From: an uncultured Bacteroidales bacterium | GTDB taxonomy: Bacteria; Bacteroidota; Bacteroidia; Bacteroidales; F082 | Assembly (NCBI GenBank): GCA_937926515.1 | Contig: CALAZZ010000050.1 | Location: forward strand, 1 to 6,058 | Direction: 5' to 3' | Length of the DNA: 6,058 bases | In this document: positions 1-6,058 of the stretch, in pieces | Layout: each line of letters starts with the position of its first letter | Numbering within the stretch: position 1 is the first letter of the stretch | Made by a program: the position numbers and the translations under genes | Notes under the pieces: model-generated | What the model was told of the DNA's origin: nothing | What the model saw: the letters and a program-made list of their open reading frames with translations, nothing else | Database searches by the model: none

Positions 1-72
1 CTGAACAACTGCCCGTGTCGTGCATGCAATCAAAGTCTGAAAAGACCTCAAAATGGATTACCATATATAGTG

Positions 73-1497
73 CTAAACTTTCCGGACGAATAACTGGCCG
101 GTATGATAGGCAGCCACCTCTATATCTTCTCCTTCATCAATAAAACCGCTCATTGCCGTAGCATCATAATACTCATCTTCAATTTCAACTTTTCCGGAAG
201 GGCGCAGGATGCTGTGCGCTTTGCCTCGTTTGCCAATCATAGTGGTATAGCTTTCTGTTGCTGAGGTGTATCCTAAAGTCTTATCCTGGAAGGTTTCTAA
301 TGCCAGGTGGCCAAATGTGGTTGTGGTTAGAAGGCGTTTACTGATGTAAATACTGCCCGCAAGCGCCAGAAAGATAGCAATCACCACAGTGAAGAAAGCA
401 CGGGTAAGAGGCATTATATCAACGTGAAATGGAGTATCTCCCACGCTTTCAACCATGGCAAGTGTCAGGCCGGTCACAATAAACAGCAAACCAAGAATAC
501 CGGTGACTCCAAAGCCGGGAACGGCAAAGATCTCAACAAGGAGCAACACTACACCGATAATAAAAATCACGATCTCCCAGTTGGATGCAAGGCCTTCCAG
601 GTACAGCGGTGCAAAATACAAGAGTGCAGCTGTGGCTGCCGCCCCAATAGGAAAGCCAACACCCGGTGTTTGCAACTCGAAATAAAGGCCGCCAATTATT
701 ATCATGATCAGTAAACCGCTGATCATTGGATGAATTAGAAAGTTGATCACCTTGTCCATAGCCGTGAGCTCATGTGTGATCAGCTCAAAATTGGTATGGC
801 CGGCAAGAAGAAGAGCATCCTCTATGCTTTCGGCCTGTCCTTCGCAGAATCCATGCCTGATGGCCTCAGAAGTGGTGAAAGTAAGCACTTGTCCGGTATC
901 AGATACACCCTCTACATAAACGCGCGGATCCACCATAGCTTGTGCAATTTCTGGATCGCGGCCTTTGGCCTCAGCAGTAGCGCGCATGGTGGCACGCATA
1001 TAGGACTGGTACTTATCAGGAACTGCTTCGCCGGTCTGATTCACAACAGTGGCAGCTCCAATGCTGGCGCCGGCTACCATATAAATGCTGTCGCAGGCAA
1101 TGGAAATTAGCGCACCTGCCGAAGCGGCATTGTTGTCAATAAGTACATACACTGGTATGCTGGAGTTTAGAATTTTTGTTCGGATGGAATCAGCCATGTC
1201 GACCATGCCTCCATATGTATTCATGTGGATAATAATCAGATCGGCATTGGTATCCTTTGCTCGCTCAAAAGCCTTCTGTGTGGTACGCCAAACAGGCTGT
1301 GCAATCATCTCCTTTATGTCATATTTGTAAACCCTGAGCTTTTTGACATGCTCCATTCCATCATCTGAAAAGGTGGTTGCATCAAAGGTCGGGGTTGTTA
1401 CCAGGCTTGTGTCGCTCATGGCTGCACCTAGTGTAATAAGAACCAATACCAAAGATGTATATTGTATTGTAGTTCTAATGAAATTTGTTTTGCTCAT
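73..1497 (-). CDS. nfeD: NfeD-family membrane serine protease (ClpP-class, full-length form)
   Basis: 474-residue protein of the long NfeD class: secretion signal, ClpP-like protease domain, membrane region and C-terminal OB fold. Residues 1-26 look like a signal peptide (basic K3/R8, hydrophobic 12-25, Ala-Ala end). The protease domain spans about 50-235: HMNTYGGMVD (91-100) fits the oxyanion-side glycine motif, AASAGA (124-129) carries the likely nucleophile Ser126, and SIGA (145-148) follows. Lys162 in VPDKY lies where the archaeal homologue PH1510 has its Ser-Lys dyad lysine. Five hydrophobic stretches follow at about 256-275, 279-299, 306-326, 330-348 and 366-386. Residues 418-474 match the NfeD OB fold (IGKRGKA, LRPSGKVEIE, GFIDEGEDIEV, VRKV end). 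Family members are thought to cleave membrane-protein segments, often with a stomatin/flotillin partner. None is seen here: the 5' side is intergenic and only 72 bases remain on the 3' side. The ATG is preceded by a closely spaced AGG, a weak ribosome site. Family assignment is firm; substrate is unknown. Confidence 0.95.
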   Translation of the reverse strand: MSKTNFIRTTIQYTSLVLVLITLGAAMSDTSLVTTPTFDATTFSDDGMEHVKKLRVYKYDIKEMIAQPVWRTTQKAFERAKDTNADLIIIHMNTYGGMVDMADSIRTKILNSSIPVYVLIDNNAASAGALISIACDSIYMVAGASIGAATVVNQTGEAVPDKYQSYMRATMRATAEAKGRDPEIAQAMVDPRVYVEGVSDTGQVLTFTTSEAIRHGFCEGQAESIEDALLLAGHTNFELITHELTAMDKVINFLIHPMISGLLIMIIIGGLYFELQTPGVGFPIGAAATAALLYFAPLYLEGLASNWEIVIFIIGVVLLLVEIFAVPGFGVTGILGLLFIVTGLTLAMVESVGDTPFHVDIMPLTRAFFTVVIAIFLALAGSIYISKRLLTTTTFGHLALETFQDKTLGYTSATESYTTMIGKRGKAHSILRPSGKVEIEDEYYDATAMSGFIDEGEDIEVAAYHTGQLFVRKV

Positions 1498-1511
1498 AGC
1501 CTGTTTTTTTC

Positions 1512-1550
1512 AATCGTAAAAATACAAATAATAGGCAATGATTTACGATT
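1512..1550. repeat. Perfect 9-bp inverted repeat upstream of nfeD, possible operator
   Basis: AATCGTAAA (1512-1520) and TTTACGATT (1542-1550) are exact reverse complements separated by 21 bases. The inner arm ends 15 bases before the nfeD start codon. Read on the minus strand, the loop contains TATTATTTG (1533-1525), which is one base too long to match the Bacteroidota -7 box TAnnTTTG. The repeat therefore brackets a possible but imperfect nfeD promoter. It may bind a dimeric regulator or form a leader hairpin; which one cannot be told from sequence alone. The repeat itself is certain, the function is inference. Confidence 0.5.
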
Positions 1551-1621
1551 AATAAGTAGGGATGACAAAAAAATGTATCATTTGGTTTTGATGAATTTTC
1601 AAGCGATGGACTTCGGCCTGT

Positions 1622-1655
1622 TTTGTGCTTCATATCAGTAAATCAATTATCTTTG
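1622..1655 (+). promoter_or_regulatory. Bacteroidota-type promoter for the DEAD-box helicase
   Basis: TATCTTTG (1648-1655) matches the TAnnTTTG -7 consensus of Bacteroidota primary sigma factors exactly. TTTG at 1622-1625 can serve as the -33 element with 22 bases between the boxes, at the long end of the accepted range. Transcription would begin near 1660-1663, giving a leader of about 20 bases before the ATG at 1681. AGGG at 1671-1674 would then act as a weak ribosome site six bases before that ATG. Confidence 0.6.
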
Positions 1656-1680
1656 TTGCGCTTGGGTATTAGGGTTGTCC

Positions 1681-2955
1681 ATGCTTTTCTTTATAAAACT
1701 AAAAAGCTCATTTTATTTGAAATTCTCCGATTTTGAACTTGATGATTCCCTCATGGAGGGAATTAATTCGATGGGATATGAAAAACCCAGCCTTATACAG
1801 GAACAAGCCATTCCGCTAATTATTGAAGGCAGTGACCTGATTGCATGTGCACAAACCGGAACAGGCAAAACAGCTGCATTCCTGCTACCCTTGTTACATC
1901 ATATCCTCAAACAGGATCGCCGCACCGACAACATCAAAGCACTCATCATTGCCCCAACCCGGGAACTTGCCGTGCAGATTGATCAACAACTTGAGGGATT
2001 TGCTTATTTTTCCGGTGTCAGCTCTCTGGCTGTTTATGGCGGGGGTACTGGTTCAGATTTTGACATTGAAAAGAAGGCACTTGTGAGCGGTGCGGAAGTA
2101 ATTGTTGCTACACCTGGCCGGCTCATATCGCATCTAAACCTGGGATATGTCAACTTCAGCACATTGGAGTTTCTCATCCTGGATGAGGCTGATCGAATGC
2201 TTGATATGGGTTTTTTGCCTGACATCATGAAAATACTAAGTCACTTACCAAAAAAGAGACAGACCTTAATGTTTTCTGCTACGATGCCAAATGAGATTCG
2301 CAAATTGGCTAAAACAATTCTTTTCAATCACAAGGAAATTAACCTGGCTGTTTCAAAGCCGGCAACCAATGTGTTACAGGCTGCCTATCTGTTGCATGAA
2401 AGTCAAAAAATACCACTCATACAAAACCTGATCACTGGAAAGGATCTGCCTTTGATACTCATTTTTTCGGCTACTAAAGCGGGCGCCAAAGAAATCGAAA
2501 AAGCATTGAAGGCTTTAAAAATGAACGTCCGGGCTATTCATTCTGACCTTGAACAAGCACAGCGTTCCGAGGTAATGAACCAGTTCAAGAGCCGGCAGCT
2601 ACAGATCCTTGTGGCCACCGATATTGTTTCCCGAGGTATTGACGTGGACGATATCAGCTTGGTAATCAATTATAATGTACCTGGAGAAGCCGAAGACTAT
2701 GTGCACCGGGTTGGCCGAACAGCAAGGGCGGAAAAGTCAGGTCTTGCAATCACTTTAATTAGTTCTGAGGAATATCGAAAATTTAAACGTATTGAAGAAT
2801 TTATTGGCGCGGCTGTTATGAAGTTGCCACTACCTGAAGCACTGGGAGCTGGACCATCCATTGTAGAGATGGAGAAAAAACACGGATCACATTTCAGGCA
2901 TAAAAAAAAGAGAAAACCTCTGGCTGGGCAAAAAAGACCACCACGGAATAAGTAA
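1681..2955 (+). CDS. DEAD-box ATP-dependent RNA helicase, RhlE-like
   Basis: 424 residues counted from ATG 1681. ATP-driven RNA unwinding enzyme of the cytoplasm, in a family that works in ribosome assembly and mRNA turnover. All superfamily 2 motifs are intact: Q motif (FSDF near 15, IQEQ near 39), Walker A AQTGTGKT (57-64), PTRELA (92-97), TPGR (144-147), DEAD (168-171), SAT (199-201), IFSATK (261-266), ATDIVSRGID (312-321) and HRVGRTAR (342-349). A short lysine/arginine-rich tail from about 399 (KKHGSHFRHKKKRK) probably adds nonspecific RNA binding. Start choice: ATG 1681 follows AGGG and the promoter; a TTG at 1675 is too close to that ribosome site, while a TTG at 1717 would give MKFSDF, the more usual family N-terminus, so a shorter 412-residue form is possible. 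Paralogues are common in this phylum, so the exact RhlE label is less certain than the family. Confidence 0.95.
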   Translation: MLFFIKLKSSFYLKFSDFELDDSLMEGINSMGYEKPSLIQEQAIPLIIEGSDLIACAQTGTGKTAAFLLPLLHHILKQDRRTDNIKALIIAPTRELAVQIDQQLEGFAYFSGVSSLAVYGGGTGSDFDIEKKALVSGAEVIVATPGRLISHLNLGYVNFSTLEFLILDEADRMLDMGFLPDIMKILSHLPKKRQTLMFSATMPNEIRKLAKTILFNHKEINLAVSKPATNVLQAAYLLHESQKIPLIQNLITGKDLPLILIFSATKAGAKEIEKALKALKMNVRAIHSDLEQAQRSEVMNQFKSRQLQILVATDIVSRGIDVDDISLVINYNVPGEAEDYVHRVGRTARAEKSGLAITLISSEEYRKFKRIEEFIGAAVMKLPLPEALGAGPSIVEMEKKHGSHFRHKKKRKPLAGQKRPPRNK

Positions 2956-2971
2956 CCAATATAAAAAAATG

Positions 2972-2988
2972 ATCAATTTGCAATTGAT
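2972..2988. repeat. 7-bp inverted repeat with 3-base loop after the helicase gene
   Basis: ATCAATT (2972-2978) and AATTGAT (2982-2988) are exact reverse complements around TGC, starting 17 bases after the helicase stop codon. GTAAAATTTTATTG follows, so a weak terminator is possible, but the stem has only one G/C pair per arm and would be unstable in RNA. A regulator binding site is an equally open reading. The rest of the 170-base gap between helicase and uup (2956-3125) shows no gene; its only other recognisable element is the promoter at 3087-3094. Confidence 0.35.
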
Positions 2989-3086
2989 GTGTAAAATTTT
3001 ATTGTGCTATCCAACTCACTTCAACTGAATAAAATCATCTGTGGCCGTTGTGCTGAAAGTCTTCGTTTTTTATCTCACCTTTATTG

Positions 3087-3094
3087 TATTTTCG
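3087..3094 (+). promoter_or_regulatory. Likely -7 promoter box for uup
   Basis: TATTTTCG differs from the Bacteroidota TAnnTTTG box by one base. Transcription from it would begin near 3100, leaving a leader of about 25 bases before ATG 3126. No clean TTTG -33 element lies 17-23 bases upstream; TTCG at 3062-3065 is the nearest resemblance. The box overlaps the alternative TTG start at 3084, which argues against that start being used. Confidence 0.4.
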
Positions 3095-3125
3095 TACCAA
3101 TATTCTACACGCACCTAATAATCAA

Positions 3126-5012
3126 ATGAACTATCTGTCAGTTGAAAATATTTCTAAAGGTTTTGGCGATGAGCTGCTTTTCGAAAACCTGAGCTTTGGC
3201 ATTCAGAAAGGGGAGAAGGTAGCCCTGATCGCTGCCAATGGAGCTGGTAAAACTACGATAATGCGTATTTTGAGTGGTAAAGAAGAATCTGATGATGGTA
3301 ATATTAGTTTTGCAGAGGGTTTGCGAATTGGTTTTCTGGAACAAGAACCAAACTTTGATGAAGCGCTCACAATAGAAGAGTTAATCGAAAGCAATCACAC
3401 TTCTGTTTTGCAAGCTATTCGTGATTACGAAGCTGCCGTAGATGCGCATAACAAAAGTAATAACCACGAAACAAGCGAGGCCTTGGTGCTGGCGAGCAGT
3501 CGCATGGACACCTTGCAGGGATGGAACTATGAACAGAGACTTACCCAATTGCTGTCGCGTTATGGCATCAACGATCTGAAACAACGCATCAGTACATTGT
3601 CAGGAGGACAGAAGAAAAGGTTAGCACTCGCCCTGGTACTGCTGGATGAACCCGACCTTTTACTACTTGATGAGCCCACCAACCACCTTGATCTGGACAT
3701 GATCGAATCGTTGGAAAAATACCTCAGGCAAAGTAATATCACCCTGCTGATGGTAACCCACGATCGCTATTTTCTTGATCGTGTGTGCAATAACATCCTT
3801 GAGCTTTTTCTTGGTAAACTCTATCGCCACAAGGGCAATTACACTTATTACCTCGAAAAAAGTGCTGAACGTGAAGAAGCCATTCGGGTTGAAGTTGCCA
3901 AAGCTGGTCAACAGCTTAAACAAGAGCAGGAATGGATGAGGCGTCAGCCAAAAGCACGCACCACGAAATCAAAAAGTAGAATAGATGCTTTTTATGAGTT
4001 GAAGCATAAAGCTCAGCAAAGGCGTGATCCCAAGCAGTTGGAGCTTGATATCTCGATGAATCGTATAGGAGGCAAAATACTGGAAATGCGAAATGTGAAT
4101 AAAACTTTTGGTGGCATACCCATACTAAAGGATTTCGATTATATATTTACCAAAGGTGAACGCATTGGAATTATTGGCCCCAATGGGGTGGGTAAAACCA
4201 CCTTTTTAAATATGATAACTGCAACTGTGAGTCCGGATAAAGGCCGTGTGATTGCTGGAGATACAGTGGTTTTTGGTTATTATACACAAGCCGGGTTTCA
4301 GTTTGAAGAGGATAAGAAAGTGATCGATGTGGTGAAGGGGATTGCAGATGTGATCAGTCTGGGCAACGGACGGACAGCTTCGGCATCGCAATTTTTAAAC
4401 CATTTCAAGTTTCCACCAAAAATGCAGCAGCAGCCTGTATCATTGTTAAGTGGAGGCGAGAAACGAAGGTTGTATTTACTTACTGTTCTGGTGAATAATC
4501 CTAACTTCCTTATCCTTGATGAGCCAACAAACGACCTTGACCTGATGACCCTGGAAACGCTAGAAGAATTTCTGCGAAGTTATAAAGGTTGTCTTATGGT
4601 GGTTTCGCATGATCGATGGTTCATGGATGAAGTGGTTGACCAATTATTTGTTTTTCAGGGAAATGGCAAGGTAAAGGGTTTTGTTGGAAGCTATTCTGAT
4701 TACAGACAATTTGTGGATGAACACGAGAAACTCGATCGCTCAAATAATATTTCGAAGCAAAAGAAGGAGCTCAAAAAACCAAAGCAGCATAATACCATTA
4801 AAAAGCGTACTTTTAAGGAACAAAAGGAATATGAGCAGCTCGAACTTGAAATTGAAAAGCTGGAATTGGAAAAAGCAAAGCTATCAGAACTGCTGAGTAA
4901 TCCTGAGGGTGATTATCTTGAATTAGAAAAACTCTCGCATCGAATGCATGAGCTGAATCAACTTTTGGATGAGAAATCATCGCGTTGGCTCGAACTTGAC
5001 GAGATTGGATAA
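3126..5012 (+). CDS. uup: ABC-F family ATPase, Uup type
   Basis: 628 residues from ATG 3126. ABC-F proteins have two nucleotide-binding domains and no membrane domain; they bind the ribosomal E site and modulate translation, and E. coli Uup was first known for suppressing precise transposon excision. Domain 1: Walker A AANGAGKTT (36-44), signature LSGGQ (158-162), Walker B LLLLDEP (178-184, Glu183), H-loop His212. Domain 2: Walker A GPNGVGKTT (351-359), signature LSGGE (441-445), Walker B LILDEP (462-467, Glu466), H-loop His495. The interdomain linker, about 240-310, is charged and helical with RRQPKARTTKSKSR (272-285), as in Uup. Residues about 540-625 are Lys/Glu/Leu-rich and predicted coiled coil, the Uup-type C-terminal domain. 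The start follows the family pattern (MNYLSVENISKGFG); a 14-residue TTG extension from 3084 would cross the likely promoter. No strong ribosome site is visible. A resistance-type ABC-F is unlikely given the long C-terminal coiled coil. Confidence 0.95.
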   Translation: MNYLSVENISKGFGDELLFENLSFGIQKGEKVALIAANGAGKTTIMRILSGKEESDDGNISFAEGLRIGFLEQEPNFDEALTIEELIESNHTSVLQAIRDYEAAVDAHNKSNNHETSEALVLASSRMDTLQGWNYEQRLTQLLSRYGINDLKQRISTLSGGQKKRLALALVLLDEPDLLLLDEPTNHLDLDMIESLEKYLRQSNITLLMVTHDRYFLDRVCNNILELFLGKLYRHKGNYTYYLEKSAEREEAIRVEVAKAGQQLKQEQEWMRRQPKARTTKSKSRIDAFYELKHKAQQRRDPKQLELDISMNRIGGKILEMRNVNKTFGGIPILKDFDYIFTKGERIGIIGPNGVGKTTFLNMITATVSPDKGRVIAGDTVVFGYYTQAGFQFEEDKKVIDVVKGIADVISLGNGRTASASQFLNHFKFPPKMQQQPVSLLSGGEKRRLYLLTVLVNNPNFLILDEPTNDLDLMTLETLEEFLRSYKGCLMVVSHDRWFMDEVVDQLFVFQGNGKVKGFVGSYSDYRQFVDEHEKLDRSNNISKQKKELKKPKQHNTIKKRTFKEQKEYEQLELEIEKLELEKAKLSELLSNPEGDYLELEKLSHRMHELNQLLDEKSSRWLELDEIG

Positions 5013-5036
5013 AACTTATAATAAACCTATTTGACC

Positions 5037-5390
5037 ATGACTGAAGATCAAAATGAAAAGCTAGAGCACATCCTGGAGGAAATAATTGTTAAACGTGAGC
5101 TGTGGTTATTGCAGGCAGATGCCGGTCAATACGCATTGCTTGGAGATGATACCGGGCGGTCATTTATGCCGGTATGGTCTTCAAGGTCTGAAGCTGAAAA
5201 TGCCATTGCAGACGAGTGGAATGGATATGAAGTTGTCTCCATGTCAATCACTGAATTTATTGGTTGGCTTGGTGAATTGCACGAGGACCAAGTTTACTTG
5301 GGGTTCAACCCTGATGAGAATAATAAAATATTAGCATTAGATGCACTAGGATTGAAGGAGTATCTGACGACCAGACTTGGTAAATCCTAA
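5037..5390 (+). CDS. DUF2750 domain-containing protein
   Basis: 117 residues, cytoplasmic, with no signal peptide or membrane segment. The pattern fits DUF2750 along nearly its whole length: a helical start, then ELWLLQ (21-26), YALLGDDTGRSFMPVWSS (32-49), ADEWNGYEVVSMSITEF (58-74), a Trp77-containing helix, and QVYLGFNPDE (85-94) near the C-terminus. Trp23, Trp47 and Trp61 with PVWSS are the most recognisable positions. The family has no established function; its compact acidic form suggests a protein-binding or immunity/regulatory-like fold, but that is a guess. It begins 24 bases after the uup stop with no clear promoter between, so it is probably read from the uup transcript. ATG 5037 is preferred over the TTG at 5031, which adds only two residues. 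No ribosome site is obvious for either. Confidence 0.8.
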   Translation: MTEDQNEKLEHILEEIIVKRELWLLQADAGQYALLGDDTGRSFMPVWSSRSEAENAIADEWNGYEVVSMSITEFIGWLGELHEDQVYLGFNPDENNKILALDALGLKEYLTTRLGKS

Positions 5391-5445
5391 TGTATGCTAT
5401 GCAAAAAAAAGGACGATCATCAGGGTGATTCAAAACAAAGAAAAA

Positions 5446-5488
5446 TACCCTGAGCTAATGATAATCATAAGGAATATAGCTCAGGGTA
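5446..5488. terminator. Rho-independent terminator between convergent genes
   Basis: TACCCTGAGCTA (5446-5457) and TAGCTCAGGGTA (5477-5488) form a perfect 12-bp stem around a 19-base loop. On the minus strand, leaving the YceI gene 25 bases after its stop codon, the stem is followed by a U-rich tract (complement of 5432-5445: five U, then three, then four, broken by single C and G). That is a good terminator. On the plus strand, downstream of the DUF2750 gene, the following tract is poor (AATATGTTT), so termination that way is probably weaker. Confidence 0.8.
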
Positions 5489-5513
5489 AATATGTTTCGG
5501 TTTAATGCTGTAC

Positions 5514-6050
5514 TCAAACAAGCCTGACGAACTGGACTTCGGCGTTTATCCTCACTTCTTCACTTACCAATACACCTCCTGCTTCCAGTGCTGCATTCCA
5601 GTTTAAGCCCCAGTCTCTACGGTTTATGGTACCACTAACCGAAAAACCGGCTTTATCATTTCCCCAAGGGTCTTTTATGACCCCGCCAAATTCAACATCC
5701 AGTGTAATTTCTTTGCTCACCTCCCTTATGGTAAGGATGCCGGTAAGCTTATATGCTTGCTCGTCAAGCTTTTCAAAAGCTGTGCTTTCAAACTTGATTT
5801 CAGGAAATTTTTCCACCTCAAAGAAATCAGCGCTTCGGAGGTGATTATCACGATCATCATTATTTGTGAAAATTGATGCAGTGTCAATACTGACAGCAAC
5901 TTTGGCAATGCTAAAATTGTTGCCTGATGAAGTAACCTTTGCATCGAACTTTCGAAATTCTCCTTTAACATTGGTGATCATCAAATGCTTTACTTTAAAA
6001 ATTATTTCACTGTGAGTAGGATCAATTGTCCATGTGGATCTGTTGTTCAT
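5514..6050 (-). CDS. YceI-family lipid/isoprenoid-binding protein, cytoplasmic form
   Basis: 178 residues, the full length of the YceI lipocalin-like beta-barrel fold. Family members bind polyisoprenoid or similar long hydrophobic molecules in the barrel interior. Characteristic positions are in order: WTIDPTHSEIIFKVKHL (7-23), VKGEF (28-32), SIDTASIFTNN (54-64), RDNHLRSADFFEVEKFPEI (67-85), LTGILTIREVSKEI (102-115), GGVIKDPWGN (122-131), AGFSVSGTINRRDWGLNWN (134-152) and LEAGGVLVSEEVRI (155-168). No signal peptide precedes the fold, unlike the secreted E. coli YceI, so it should stay in the cytoplasm. Its natural ligand cannot be read from sequence. The ATG lies 8 bases from the window edge, so promoter and ribosome site are outside. 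It converges with the DUF2750 gene and shares the terminator between them. Family call is firm; physiological role is unknown. Confidence 0.95.
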   Translation of the reverse strand: MNNRSTWTIDPTHSEIIFKVKHLMITNVKGEFRKFDAKVTSSGNNFSIAKVAVSIDTASIFTNNDDRDNHLRSADFFEVEKFPEIKFESTAFEKLDEQAYKLTGILTIREVSKEITLDVEFGGVIKDPWGNDKAGFSVSGTINRRDWGLNWNAALEAGGVLVSEEVRINAEVQFVRLV

Positions 6051-6058
6051 AGCTATTA

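Noticed and set aside
35..46. Small hairpin GTCT-GAAA-AGAC as a terminator for nfeD
   Set aside because: The stem is only 4 bp and the tract after it on the minus strand is TTTGATT, too weak for a credible intrinsic terminator.
1..64. Minus-strand frame opening at ATG 62-64 and running off the left edge, possible gene downstream of nfeD
   Set aside because: Only 21 codons are visible, with no recognisable family, and a second minus-strand frame is open over the same bases. Not enough to call a gene.
1..93. Plus-strand open frame from the left edge to a TAA at 91-93, with Cys-x-Cys-x-x-Cys near its start
   Set aside because: It is about 30 codons, has no visible start, and would overlap the end of nfeD by 21 bases in a convergent arrangement. 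There is too little sequence to separate it from chance.
424..1330. Several plus-strand open frames of 76-112 codons opposite nfeD
   Set aside because: They mirror the coding strand of a well-supported NfeD gene, show no family pattern of their own, and have no promoter or ribosome site.
1576..1584. TATCATTTG as a second promoter box for the helicase
   Set aside because: The spacer between TA and TTTG is three bases instead of two, and a perfect box sits closer to the gene at 1648-1655.
3138..4391. Minus-strand open frames of 60-86 codons opposite uup
   Set aside because: These are antisense shadows of conserved ABC-F coding sequence, with low-complexity Ser-rich translations and no independent support.
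1..6058. Mobile element, defence system, CRISPR array or other novel system
   Set aside because: All five genes are intact members of widely distributed housekeeping-type families. No transposase, integrase, repeat array, target-site duplication or toxin-antitoxin-like pair is visible.

Overview
This looks like an ordinary chromosomal housekeeping stretch from a member of the Bacteroidota. The taxonomic pointers are: a copy of the TAnnTTTG -7 promoter box typical of that phylum (1648-1655), mostly weak or absent Shine-Dalgarno sequences, and protein variants that look like that lineage (helicase motifs with ATDIVSRGID and HRVGRTAR; a Uup-type ABC-F with AANGAGKT in its first Walker A). This placement rests on recalled family features, not on a search.

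Layout from left to right: (1) 1-72, a short edge fragment in which no gene can be assigned. (2) 73-1497, minus strand, a full-length NfeD-type membrane serine protease with a ClpP-like domain. (3) 1498-1680, a divergent intergenic region holding a perfect 9-bp inverted repeat on the nfeD side and a good promoter on the helicase side. (4) 1681-2955, plus strand, an RhlE-like DEAD-box RNA helicase. (5) 2956-3125, an intergenic region with a 7-bp palindrome after the helicase and a near-consensus promoter before the next gene. (6) 3126-5012, plus strand, a Uup-type ABC-F ATPase. (7) 5037-5390, plus strand, a small DUF2750 protein 24 bases behind uup and probably co-transcribed. (8) 5391-5513, a convergent gap with a 12-bp perfect stem that should terminate transcription. 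(9) 5514-6050, minus strand, a full-length YceI-family protein whose upstream region lies outside the window.

The helicase and Uup both act on RNA or ribosomes, so the middle of the window has a translation/RNA-remodelling theme. NfeD (membrane quality control) and YceI (lipid/isoprenoid binding) are envelope- or lipid-related, but nothing ties the five genes into one pathway. All five reading frames are intact with their key residues present. I see no mobile element, CRISPR array, tRNA or rRNA, and no convincing sign of an undescribed system. The most notable unexplained items are small regulatory structures in the three intergenic gaps.
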